Below, one piece after another: positions 1-6,870 of a stretch of DNA of 9,401 nucleotides. The notes beneath the pieces are model-generated. The model made no database searches. It had not been told where the DNA came from and saw nothing but the letters and a program-made list of their open reading frames with translations. The position numbers and the translations under genes are program-made. How positions within the stretch are numbered: position 1 is the stretch's first letter; each line of letters opens with the position of its first letter. Source of the stretch: an uncultured Bacilli bacterium (lineage in GTDB: Bacteria; Bacillota_I; Bacilli_A; RFN20; CAG-288); assembly GCA_934700375.1 (NCBI GenBank), contig CAKUXT010000072.1, positions 1 through 9,401 on the forward strand, read 5' to 3'.

Positions 1-206
1 TCTATAGCCTTTGTACCGGCCATATCGCAAGTGGCATGATGGTCTTATTCGGTTATCTTTGCTGTATTGCAAGTGACATCATCTTGGATAAGATGGTATC
101 GAAAATTGAAAAGCTTGATCATAATTTCTACATTATGCTCTTATACTTAGTCGGCCAGCTTCTTACCTATTTCGGTCTTGCCTTCGGCGTGTTAGGCGTA
201 TTCTAA
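1..206 (+). CDS. YhhN/TMEM86-like integral membrane protein, C-terminal fragment
   Basis: An open frame enters at the window edge (first full codon at base 3) and stops with TAA at 204-206, giving the last 67 residues. They are hydrophobic, with two clear membrane segments: one around MMVLFGYLCCIASDIIL and one around MLLYLVGQLLTYFGLAFG. The layout is a glycine-rich helix leading into S-D, a charged 15-residue connection, then L-Y-x-x-G-Q-x-L. This resembles the C-terminal end of the YhhN/TMEM86 family (membrane lysoplasmalogenase-like proteins that cleave the vinyl-ether bond of lysoplasmalogens in characterised members). The family call is by eye from a short fragment. It could be another small polytopic membrane protein, and activity in this organism is not shown. 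A hairpin terminator follows 25 nt after the stop, so the transcript probably ends here and is separate from the lipoprotein gene downstream. Confidence 0.55.
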   Translation, partial: YSLCTGHIASGMMVLFGYLCCIASDIILDKMVSKIEKLDHNFYIMLLYLVGQLLTYFGLAFGVLGVF

Positions 207-231
207 ATTCAAATCAACCATCGAATATTAA

Positions 232-260
232 AAGAACCTTAAAAACAATTTAAGGTTCTT
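232..260 (+). terminator. Hairpin terminator after the YhhN-like gene
   Basis: Perfect 12-bp inverted repeat: AAGAACCTTAAA at 232-243 and TTTAAGGTTCTT at 249-260, with a 5-nt loop AACAA. It lies 25 nt after the stop codon of the membrane-protein gene. The downstream side lacks a long T-run (CTAAGTTTCA follows), so it is a weaker Rho-independent terminator than those at 3354-3428, but its position fits transcript termination or 3'-end protection. Confidence 0.6.
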
Positions 261-279
261 CTAAGTTTCACAAATTATC

Positions 280-293
280 TGTAAGCCCTTTCA
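280..293. promoter_or_regulatory. Cre-like sequence, one mismatch
   Basis: TGTAAGCCCTTTCA fits the CcpA cre consensus TGWNANCGNTNWCA except that the central CG is CC. It lies 166 nt before the ATG of the large lipoprotein gene and about 130 nt before its candidate -10 box, past the terminator of the previous gene. Loss of the central CG usually weakens CcpA binding, so this is only a candidate. It is listed because a full consensus match lies upstream of the other lipoprotein transcription unit (8599-8612). Confidence 0.25.
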
Positions 294-302
294 ATCAAAT
301 CT

Positions 303-327
303 TTAAATATAAAAAACAAATATTTAA
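303..327. repeat. AT-only inverted repeat in the leader
   Basis: TTAAATAT (303-310) and ATATTTAA (320-327) form a perfect 8-bp inverted repeat around 9 bases. The surrounding region (about 300-440) is nearly all A and T. Arms made only of A and T arise easily by chance in such DNA, so a protein-binding role is possible but unsupported. Confidence 0.3.
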
Positions 328-426
328 TTTGAAAATAGATGATTTTTTGACAAAAATTCATTATTAACTCAAAAATCCTATATTTTTCTTAAAATCCGTA
401 TTATTCATTTCTTTTAAGGTTAATTT

Positions 427-432
427 TATAAT
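427..432 (+). promoter_or_regulatory. Candidate -10 box for the 960-aa lipoprotein gene
   Basis: A consensus TATAAT lies 26 nt before the ATG at 459. It would start transcription near 439 and leave a leader of about 20 nt, just long enough to hold the ribosome binding site. The hexamer 17 nt upstream is TTCATT (404-409), a poor -35 match. A consensus TTGACA at 347-352 is too far away to pair with it. Either the promoter relies on the -10 and AT-rich upstream DNA, or an activator helps. Confidence 0.45.
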
Positions 433-441
433 TTAGAGCAT

Positions 442-448
442 AGAAAGG
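442..448 (+). promoter_or_regulatory. Ribosome binding site that fixes the start at 459
   Basis: AGAAAGG lies 10 nt before the ATG at 459. An in-frame TTG at 450 is only 1 nt after it and so cannot be its start codon. The ATG also begins directly with a normal signal peptide (MKKK followed by hydrophobic residues). Confidence 0.65.
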
Positions 449-458
449 CTTGAATTTT

Positions 459-3341
459 ATGAAAAAGAAAACGTTGTTGCTTGTTTCCCTTCTCGGCCTT
501 ATGGTTACCGGATGCGGAACAGATAAACCTACTGAGACCACACCTGTCAAACCGACAGAGAAACCTACTGAAACTGCTAAACCGACTGAAGCCCCGGTTG
601 TCAAAACTCCTGACTATTATTTAGCTGGAAATATCAATTTGGGAGAAGAGAGTGAGAAGAAGTTCACTCTTGATGAGGCCACTAAGACCTATACATTGGA
701 AGGCGTCTCTTTGAAGAGAGGCGATGCTTTCTTTGTCCGTGGAACAGAAGATGCCGCTCTTATCAATTTTGAATCTTTGGCTTCCAAAGATGGATTTGAA
801 AAGGGTAATGGCAATTATGTCTCTGTTTTGAATGAAGGTATCTATACCCTTACAATCAAGGAAGGCGTTCTCACGATGACAAAGACTGCATCCAACTATC
901 ATGCAGTCAAGATCGTCTATGAAGATGGAAGAGATTCTTTGGACTTCACCTTACAGGATGACTTCACCTTCACACTTGAAAATGCTCCGATCCGTTATCG
1001 TCAGAAGTTCTATATTGATATGGATGGAGAAAAGCTCGGTTTTGACAGCCTCGCCTTCAATCCTGCTTACTATAAAGCATTCCGCTTTGAAGACAATGGC
1101 ATCGAATCCATCAAGAAAGGCAACTTCAATTTTGCAATCGATTTCTCTTTGAAACAGCCTTTGGTCATCACTTCTGATGCCATCGAAGAAGAGAATGTCG
1201 CTCCTAGCGATGGTGATGCCTATAAGAAGTTCATCAAGAAGTTCAATGATCAGTTTGCTAATGAGGGAACAAAGTTCACACTCACTTCTGAAACTACTGC
1301 CGGTGATACTGTCACAAAGAAAGTCGTCGAAGAGACTCTTGATGTCAACCAGCATTTCATTCAGAGTGAAAACTACACCTATTCTGCTGATCAGACCGCC
1401 GAAGGTGCTATCACAGAAGAAAAAGGCAAAGAGAATGCTGCTATCGCAAAGAAGGAAGCCGTCTTCAATAGCACTAACTATTATGAAATCGCCACTTATG
1501 AAGGAAGTTCTTTGACAAAGCCGACTGTCGATGGTGCTATCATCAAGGAAGAGACTCCTAAAGTCGAAGCTGCTGATGAACCTGCAAGCACAATGGTCCA
1601 TCGTGAAAGAAAGTATGTCACAAAAGAGAAGGCTGCTGAGAAGATGATTTCTTATCAGTCTGAATATAGAACAGTCAATACTATTCTTAGCTATATGATT
1701 GCTTCTGCCCATGTCACTGGAAATTCTGCTTTCAAGGAAGATGAGATCAAAGAACATCTCACAATCAAGAGTGAATATCTCGGTGATATCGGTGATGCCA
1801 TCAAGATGACATTCACAAACTATGAGGCTGTCTATGCAGCTTATGGCAACTCTTATTATGCGACCGATGAACTTGAAATCACACTCTCTGAAGATGGAAA
1901 GCTGACAGATGGTGTCTATAAGGTCAATGTCTATTCCGGCAACAAGATCTTCACTGATGATAAGAAGCCTGTTGAGAACATCGCTGAATACCTCACTAAG
2001 AGCGAGAACATCACTTTCCATATGGATTATGAAACCAGAAAAGAACTCTCTGAATTCAAGATTCCGCTCAGCACATCTGTCGCTTCTGAAATCGAAGCTA
2101 ATTTAAAAGATCAGGAACTGTCTTGCAAGGTCACTGATCTTGATGCCAGCACATTAGGTGTTCTCGCAGTCGAACCGGCTGCTCCGCTTGATTTAGGCAA
2201 TTTCAAGATCATGGATTATGATAAGAAATTCTTTGATGAAAATTACAACAAGTCTTTGGCTGGAAAAGGCATTGTCGGAACAACAGTCATTACATTAGGC
2301 AACGAATACAATATGGTCACCTATGACGTCAATGTCACTTTGGTCTATGCTGAATTTGAAAAGAATTATCAGCTCGGTTCTATTATGTGTGATGATAAGG
2401 CGTTCTCCGGCGGTTATGTCGGAGAAAGTTATGACTGTGTTGTTACTCCTTACGCAGGATACAATCCCACTGATGTTTCCATCACTGCATCCAGTGATGC
2501 CATCACAATCAGCAAGATGAACACTGATGAAGACAAGAAGGCTACCGGAAAGATCAAGTTCACAGTTACTATCAATAGAGCTGAAACAGGTGTTTCTATC
2601 ACTGTTGCCAGCAAAACTAAGCCGACAATCACGAATTCTGTTTCCCTTACATTGAATGAGCCTTGGACAAAGGAAAAGGTTGCAGCCACATATGGAGGAG
2701 CTGTTGCCTCTAGCGCTGCCAAGTATATTGTTCTCAATGCAGATGGAACAGGTGTTGTGAAAATTGGGCCTACAACCGGTTATACCTTCAGTACAACCGA
2801 TGAATATGAATTTGTTTATGATGTAGATGCAAAGGGCGTTGTTACACTGAAGAGCTCTGAGCATGTCACTGAATTAAAGATGACCATGCAGAATTCTGAA
2901 CAATTCAGCGCAGCTACTACTGGTTTTGAAAAGATTACGTATAGAAAAGTAGTTGTTGATAAACTTGCAATTGATGGCACAGATAAAACTCCGTCCAGTA
3001 GTTATAATTATAATGTCTACACGGAGTTGGCTCCGATCTTCTATGGTGAAAATTACACCATTACGGACGAAACCGGAAAAGAATATGCCTTCGTCAAGAC
3101 TGAAATGCAGACTGGTTTCTATGATGGTTTTATCTTCTTCAAGGATGAAACAACCACTAGTAAATTCGAAATCTCTGTTCCGAAATCTTCCTATGGCACT
3201 TATGGTGCTGGTGCATCTAATTACTATGCTGATGTAACTGGAAGTTGCACAGAATATTCGGGTTCTTACACCTATTCCGCTGGTACATTCACTGTTACAT
3301 TCGGAAGCAAAGTCTTCACTTTCACTCCTAAAGCAAAGTAA
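459..3341 (+). CDS. 960-aa multidomain cell-surface lipoprotein of unknown function
   Basis: Residues 1-18 are a lipoprotein signal peptide (MKKK, hydrophobic core, lipobox V-T-G-C), with Cys19 as the lipidated residue. Residues 20-50 are a tether with four K-P-T-E units. Residues about 52-142 and 146-237 look like two copies of one beta-rich domain: each has F-T-L early, an aromatic-rich F-F-V or F-Y-I strand after a basic turn, a F-[ED]-S-L-A motif, and an ending of the type G-x-[YF]-x-[LF]. The overall look recalls SusE-like or amylase-associated carbohydrate-binding domains, but this is inference only. Residues about 253-500 form an alpha/beta module resembling parts of the two other non-LRR lipoproteins here. 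Residues 580-735 look Ig-like; 740-830 and 855-957 are small beta domains with G-x-x-Y patterns. No catalytic motif, sortase signal or C-terminal membrane segment is visible. It is probably monocistronic: a terminator follows 12 nt after the stop. Confidence 0.85.
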   Translation: MKKKTLLLVSLLGLMVTGCGTDKPTETTPVKPTEKPTETAKPTEAPVVKTPDYYLAGNINLGEESEKKFTLDEATKTYTLEGVSLKRGDAFFVRGTEDAALINFESLASKDGFEKGNGNYVSVLNEGIYTLTIKEGVLTMTKTASNYHAVKIVYEDGRDSLDFTLQDDFTFTLENAPIRYRQKFYIDMDGEKLGFDSLAFNPAYYKAFRFEDNGIESIKKGNFNFAIDFSLKQPLVITSDAIEEENVAPSDGDAYKKFIKKFNDQFANEGTKFTLTSETTAGDTVTKKVVEETLDVNQHFIQSENYTYSADQTAEGAITEEKGKENAAIAKKEAVFNSTNYYEIATYEGSSLTKPTVDGAIIKEETPKVEAADEPASTMVHRERKYVTKEKAAEKMISYQSEYRTVNTILSYMIASAHVTGNSAFKEDEIKEHLTIKSEYLGDIGDAIKMTFTNYEAVYAAYGNSYYATDELEITLSEDGKLTDGVYKVNVYSGNKIFTDDKKPVENIAEYLTKSENITFHMDYETRKELSEFKIPLSTSVASEIEANLKDQELSCKVTDLDASTLGVLAVEPAAPLDLGNFKIMDYDKKFFDENYNKSLAGKGIVGTTVITLGNEYNMVTYDVNVTLVYAEFEKNYQLGSIMCDDKAFSGGYVGESYDCVVTPYAGYNPTDVSITASSDAITISKMNTDEDKKATGKIKFTVTINRAETGVSITVASKTKPTITNSVSLTLNEPWTKEKVAATYGGAVASSAAKYIVLNADGTGVVKIGPTTGYTFSTTDEYEFVYDVDAKGVVTLKSSEHVTELKMTMQNSEQFSAATTGFEKITYRKVVVDKLAIDGTDKTPSSSYNYNVYTELAPIFYGENYTITDETGKEYAFVKTEMQTGFYDGFIFFKDETTTSKFEISVPKSSYGTYGAGASNYYADVTGSCTEYSGSYTYSAGTFTVTFGSKVFTFTPKAK
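525..590 (+). repeat. Degenerate 12-nt repeat encoding K-P-T-E
   Basis: Four 12-nt units AAACC(T/G)AC(T/A)GA(A/G) lie at 525-536, 549-560, 561-572 and 579-590, all in frame, each coding Lys-Pro-Thr-Glu. They form the flexible tether right after the lipidated cysteine. Repeats of this kind can change number by slippage or recombination, which would alter tether length without breaking the frame. The same peptide motif appears in the first gene of the opposite operon. Confidence 0.8.
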
Positions 3342-3353
3342 ATAATCCTCATA

Positions 3354-3383
3354 CAAAAAGCCTTGCGTTGACAAGGCTTTTTG
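3354..3383 (+). terminator. Rho-independent terminator of the 960-aa lipoprotein gene
   Basis: CAAAAAGCCTTG (3354-3365) pairs perfectly with CAAGGCTTTTTG (3372-3383) around the 6-nt loop CGTTGA. The 3' arm ends in TTTTT, and it begins 12 nt after the stop codon. The A-run in the left arm means it could also act on transcripts read from the other strand. Confidence 0.85.
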
Positions 3384-3398
3384 CTTGGGCAAAATAAA

Positions 3399-3428
3399 AG
3401 CACCTTCCTGAATAGATAGGAAGGTGCT
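3399..3428 (-). terminator. Rho-independent terminator of the three-gene lipoprotein operon
   Basis: On the minus strand, AGCACCTTCCT and AGGAAGGTGCT form a perfect 11-bp stem around an 8-nt loop, followed by TTTTATTTT. It begins 5 nt past the stop codon of the last operon gene. It is separate from, and back-to-back with, the plus-strand terminator at 3354-3383, so each convergent transcript has its own stop. Confidence 0.85.
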
Positions 3429-3433
3429 AAGTG

Positions 3434-5128
3434 TTAACGATCAGTCAAAGAAGATAAGAAACTATCCATCAAAGGAGAAGTGGTCTTGTTGAAATTGGTG
3501 TAAGGATAGCTGTCGTATTGATAGTCTAAGTTACCATTATAAGAGAATAGACCGCCGATATTGATGATAGATGAACTTGGATTGGTTTCAGACAAGTCGA
3601 TGCTAAGGAGTATTCCTGCACTTGTCATGCCATCGATCATCTGGAGATAGTCAGAGAAGAGTTCACTGGTGATGCTTGCTCCGATTGAGGAAAAGGAACC
3701 GAATTCTTTGCCACCGATTGAATTATCGGTTTTGATTTTGTCGAAGGTGTAGAAATCAGGCTTTAGCATATCAAGGATCATGGTGAGATTCTCGTAGAAG
3801 TCATACCAGTGCTGATATGCTTTTCCTAAGTTGTTTAAGACTCTTGTTCCAAGCTGGACTTTTCCGTCGACGATGGTGAAAGCATAAGAGCCGTCTTCAT
3901 AATCTTTCTTGCCTTTGATATCGATGTATCCACGGCTTACTAACGGATTATCTGTATAGGAATCTTTTGTCTCTTCAATGTATTCAGGATTGAATTCGAT
4001 GAAGACATAATCATTTGTGAAAAGACCTTTCCCGATATTGATCTTCAGATTCTTGTCTTTATCACTGTAGGTTCCTAAATCTCGCGTATAGTTGTGATTC
4101 TTAGCGAGTTCATACGCCTTTGTAATCTCAGGATAGATTTCAGGATAAGAAGGTGTATTTGTTTTCAGATAGCTATCGACAAGCGGACAAGTGACATCGG
4201 GTAAAGTATTGAATGTCAATGTGACAGTTGTTGTGATATCCGTTTCATCTTCAGTCTTTTTGCCAAAACCGAGCGTTGCAACAAAGGAGTATTCGTTTTT
4301 GACTTCCATTGTCAGACTTGCAATGGTAGATTTCAGTTCTGTGACAAAGTCGCTCTGATCTGCGGACATGAACTGGGTTGCCATTAAGAAGTAGAGGGCC
4401 TGGAGATACTGTCCTGCAGAAACAGAGGTCATATCGTAGGTGTTGTCTTCTCTTAAGTCGACCTGATAGTAGGTGCTAGGAAGGACAGTCAATCCATAGA
4501 AGGAACTATCCAAAGAACCGGACTGATCACGGAAGATGACTGCTTGATCGATTTCTCCGCTATCCTTGACAGTATATCCGAACATCTTCTTGTCATAGAT
4601 GCCGATACCACGATTTTCGATGAAATCGACATTGTTCTTGGAATGATAATAGATGCCATTGGAATAGACATCCAAGGAGAAAGTAGGAGAAGACATAGAG
4701 TCATAGAGTCCGCCGTCTCCGGTGACTGTCATGGAATAGCTTGTCTTGCTCAGTCTTGAGACAACAGAAGCAAGAGCCCAGCTCTCTGTGACAGAGAGGT
4801 CAAAAGAGGCGTTAAGACCATTGTAGCTTGCGTTGATTGTGACATCTCCGATGCTTAAGCCTTTGACCATGCCTTTTGAGGAGATGGTTGCAATCTTCTT
4901 ATTGGATGTTGTCCATTGAGGAGCAACAATCTTTCCATTGAAGGAACAGGTCAGAGTCGTGTATTCTCTGATGCCGATATGATTGATGCCGGAGATTTCA
5001 AGCTTTTCTGTGGGCATGCTGCTTTCGGTGATGCTTTCATGACTTTCGCTGAGATTCTGATCTCTGCATCCAGTGGCAAGAAGCGTCAGGGAAAGAAGAA
5101 CAGGTAATATCTTATTCTTCATAATCAT
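3434..5128 (-). CDS. 564-aa lipoprotein with an N-terminal bacterial Ig-like (Big_2) domain
   Basis: Residues 1-20 are a signal peptide with L-A-T-G-C, lipidated at Cys21. A Ser/Glu-rich tether runs to about residue 40. Residues 41-114 look like a Big_2 domain: a Q-W-T-T-S-N-x-x-I-A-T-I strand, the S-x-G-M-V-K-G-L turn, and G-D-V-T-I-N-A. The remaining 450 residues match no family I recognise. They contain an alpha/beta module (about 115-310) and a shorter repeat-like unit (about 333-430) that resemble the 507-aa lipoprotein at the start of the operon. There is no active-site motif, C-terminal membrane segment or LPXTG. It is the last gene of the operon; its ATG overlaps the upstream TGA as ATGA, so translation is probably coupled. 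An AGGA 8 nt upstream supports this start over the second ATG at 5122, which would be 14 nt away. A binding or envelope role is likely; the ligand is unknown. Confidence 0.85.
   Translation of the reverse strand: MIMKNKILPVLLSLTLLATGCRDQNLSESHESITESSMPTEKLEISGINHIGIREYTTLTCSFNGKIVAPQWTTSNKKIATISSKGMVKGLSIGDVTINASYNGLNASFDLSVTESWALASVVSRLSKTSYSMTVTGDGGLYDSMSSPTFSLDVYSNGIYYHSKNNVDFIENRGIGIYDKKMFGYTVKDSGEIDQAVIFRDQSGSLDSSFYGLTVLPSTYYQVDLREDNTYDMTSVSAGQYLQALYFLMATQFMSADQSDFVTELKSTIASLTMEVKNEYSFVATLGFGKKTEDETDITTTVTLTFNTLPDVTCPLVDSYLKTNTPSYPEIYPEITKAYELAKNHNYTRDLGTYSDKDKNLKINIGKGLFTNDYVFIEFNPEYIEETKDSYTDNPLVSRGYIDIKGKKDYEDGSYAFTIVDGKVQLGTRVLNNLGKAYQHWYDFYENLTMILDMLKPDFYTFDKIKTDNSIGGKEFGSFSSIGASITSELFSDYLQMIDGMTSAGILLSIDLSETNPSSSIINIGGLFSYNGNLDYQYDSYPYTNFNKTTSPLMDSFLSSLTDR
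4787..5008 (-). other. Big_2-type Ig-like domain (residues 41-114)
   Basis: The Big_2 hallmark is visible here: W-x-[TS]-S-N-x-x-[IV]-A-x-[IV], then S-x-G-x-V-x-G, then G-x-[VA]-x-I-x-A. Such domains act as rigid spacers or adhesive units in surface proteins. Here it sits between the lipid tether and the uncharacterised body, consistent with lifting that body away from the membrane. Confidence 0.7.
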
Positions 5129-6852
5129 GCTAACGATCCTGCTGAATCAGTGTTGAAGTCGCTGATTGTCTTGGAGAAGAATTTCTTTCCGTTGGTGAAG
5201 TTATCTCCACATTCTGTGTTTTCATTGGTGAAGGAAGCGGCTTCGAAGTAAAGATTGACAGTTCCTTCAAGATCCATGATGGTTCTGAAAGCGATGGTTC
5301 CGATGCTCTTGACTGATTTAGGAAGATAGACATAAGTCAGCTTCTTGCAGGAATAGAAGGCGGATTCACCGATTGTTGTGACATGGCTAGGAATGAGAAC
5401 TCTTCTCAATTCCGGGCAGGAATTGAATGCGCTCTTTCCAATAGTGAGCAATGTTTCAGGAAGGAAGATCTCATGCATGCCGCTGCAGGACATGAAGGTG
5501 GTTTCCTTCAGTTCTGTGATCTTGGTCTTGCTGAGATCGACAGTTCCTAAAGAAGAGCAACCGTTGAAAGCGGAGACACCGATTTCAGTGATGTTCTCTC
5601 CTAAATCGATTGCGTTAAGAGCTCTGCAGTTTGCAAAGGCTCTATCTGCAATCTTAGTGACTTTCTTGCTGATTTTGATAGTCTTCAAGGAGACACAGGC
5701 GCCGAAAGCCTCTTCACCGATTTCTTCGATGCTTTCCGGAAGATCAAGCTTTGCAAGACTGACGCAGGAATAGAATGCGCTCTTACCGATCCTTGTGATG
5801 GCGTTGTTGAGTGTGACACTGGTGAGTTTTGCACACTGATTGAAGCATTCATCCGGAATTTCGGTATAGGCACCATTGATGACGACATTGACAAGGTGAC
5901 TATCACCTTTAAAGAGACCGGAAGAAAGCTTAGTGAGGCTTGAGGGCAATGTGACCTTTAAAAGAGAGGGATCTTCGCTTAAAGCCAACTCCCCTACTTC
6001 AGTAAGCTTTGTGGCTTTTTCTAAGCGGAGATTGTTCAGATTCGTGATGGCGGCAAGGGCGCGGAAACCGATAGCCTTCAGTTCGCTATTGGTAGGAATA
6101 GTGATGGCGGTAAGGACTTTGTTTCCGTAGAAAGCGTAATTTTCAATGCGTTCCACTTCTTTCGGCAAATCGAAAGATGTGAAGTTAAGACCAGCAGGAT
6201 AGACATATAAGGACTTCTTGTCTTTGCTGTAGAGAATATTGTTTTCAGCAAGGAAGTATTCGCTGTCATGAGCGACTTTGATCTTCTTGATGCTGCTATC
6301 GAGATGGAATACACCAGAGCCTAATTTCTTCAATGACTTCGGAAGAGAGACAGATGTCAAAGTCGGGCAATACAAGAAGGCACCATCGTCGATCTCTTCG
6401 ACACCTTCCGGAATGACAAGGTCAGTGAGTCTGCTATCGGAAGACAAGCCTAAGAAGGCATCCTTTCCGATCTTTCTTAAGGAACCAGGGAGTGTAAGAG
6501 AATCGATGGTTCTGTATCGGAAAGCTGCTTCTCCGATTTCGCGGACCGGTTTTCCCTGATAGACATCGGGGATGACGATATCATATTCGACAGAGAGATA
6601 ATCTGTGACGATGAAGTAGGAGCCTGTCTCATCTAAAGTCATGACAATGCCGCCTGTCATCTCCTCTTCAGGGATGACAGAGACAGAGGGCTGATTCTCT
6701 GTGGCTGTACCAGTCGTATCTTTTAATTGGGTGTTGTTGCTTGTTGTCGGATTATTTGGCTTTTCGGTTGCAGAGTTGTTATTGTTTCCGCAAGCGATAA
6801 GAGAGAGAGAAAGGAGTGATAAAACGGCAAGTCCTAATTTATTCTTTTTCAT
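5125..6852 (-). CDS. BspA-type leucine-rich-repeat (LRR_5) lipoprotein, 575 aa
   Basis: Residues 1-20 are a signal peptide with L-I-A-C, lipidated at Cys21. Residues 22-60 form an Asn/Thr-rich tether. From about residue 100 to 525 there are 17 LRR_5-type units, each ending in a version of I-G-x-x-A-F: clear at 106, 128, 355, 378, 424, 471, 494 and 517, degenerate at 154, 177, 236, 261, 286, 309, 332, 401 and 448. From 332 on the spacing is almost exactly 23 residues. The 59-residue gap between units 177 and 236 holds a N-N-I-L-Y-S-K-D-K-K-S-L insert of the kind seen in many BspA proteins. The C-terminal 50 residues are not repetitive and carry no sortase signal. Characterised BspA-family proteins bind host matrix proteins or other bacteria; that role is inferred here. 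AAAGGA lies 9 nt before the ATG. It starts 18 nt after the upstream stop and overlaps the next gene by 4 nt, so it is the middle gene of the operon. Confidence 0.92.
   Translation of the reverse strand: MKKNKLGLAVLSLLSLSLIACGNNNNSATEKPNNPTTSNNTQLKDTTGTATENQPSVSVIPEEEMTGGIVMTLDETGSYFIVTDYLSVEYDIVIPDVYQGKPVREIGEAAFRYRTIDSLTLPGSLRKIGKDAFLGLSSDSRLTDLVIPEGVEEIDDGAFLYCPTLTSVSLPKSLKKLGSGVFHLDSSIKKIKVAHDSEYFLAENNILYSKDKKSLYVYPAGLNFTSFDLPKEVERIENYAFYGNKVLTAITIPTNSELKAIGFRALAAITNLNNLRLEKATKLTEVGELALSEDPSLLKVTLPSSLTKLSSGLFKGDSHLVNVVINGAYTEIPDECFNQCAKLTSVTLNNAITRIGKSAFYSCVSLAKLDLPESIEEIGEEAFGACVSLKTIKISKKVTKIADRAFANCRALNAIDLGENITEIGVSAFNGCSSLGTVDLSKTKITELKETTFMSCSGMHEIFLPETLLTIGKSAFNSCPELRRVLIPSHVTTIGESAFYSCKKLTYVYLPKSVKSIGTIAFRTIMDLEGTVNLYFEAASFTNENTECGDNFTNGKKFFSKTISDFNTDSAGSLA
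5278..6546 (-). repeat. Array of about 17 LRR_5 units
   Basis: Protein-level repeat of about 23 residues (69 nt) covering residues 103-525 of the LRR lipoprotein. The I-G-x-x-A-F motif recurs at steps of 22, 26, 23, 59, 25, 25, 23, 23, 23, 23, 23, 23, 24, 23, 23 and 23 residues. The eight later units are the most regular and usually carry Cys two residues after the Phe (A-F-x-x-C), while the early ones are diverged. DNA identity between units is modest, so this is an old array rather than a recent expansion. Confidence 0.85.
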
Positions 6853-6861
6853 AATTCAATT

Positions 6862-6868
6862 TCCTTTC
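6862..6868 (-). promoter_or_regulatory. Ribosome binding site of the LRR lipoprotein gene
   Basis: GAAAGGA on the minus strand, 9 nt before the ATG at 6852. It lies in the 18-nt gap after the upstream TAA, so this gene can initiate on its own rather than only by coupling. Confidence 0.65.
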
Positions 6869-6870
6869 AA

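Noticed and set aside
347..352. Consensus TTGACA as the -35 box of the 960-aa lipoprotein promoter
   Set aside because: The nearest TATAAT-like boxes are 26 nt (TATATT at 379) or 74 nt (TATAAT at 427) away, outside workable spacing.
450..458. TTG start at 450 for the 960-aa lipoprotein
   Set aside because: It lies 1 nt after the AGAAAGG ribosome site, too close to be used. ATG at 459 has proper spacing and starts the signal peptide directly.
207..458. Possible small RNA or riboswitch in the leader
   Set aside because: Apart from the terminator hairpin and an AT-only inverted repeat there is no structured, GC-containing fold, and the predicted leader is only about 20 nt long.
401..604. Minus-strand frame with repeated S-V-G-L/F-S-V-G residues
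   Set aside because: The repetition is only the complement of the K-P-T-E tether repeats of the plus-strand gene. No ribosome binding site or promoter fits.
951..2021. Long antisense open frame (356 codons) within the 960-aa lipoprotein gene
   Set aside because: No signal peptide, ribosome site or recognisable domain. The product is a Cys/Ile/Ser-rich string that is the complement of a Glu/Lys/Asp/Thr-rich protein. The plus-strand frame has the signal peptide, tether and domain repeats, so the antisense frame is a shadow.
2295..2864. Antisense open frame of 189 codons
   Set aside because: Same reasoning: composition typical of a complement frame, no start signals, lies fully inside a well-supported gene.
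5278..6546. CRISPR-like or tandem DNA repeat in the LRR gene
   Set aside because: Periodicity of about 69 nt exists, but it is protein-level and the DNA units are diverged. It is explained by the LRR_5 repeats.
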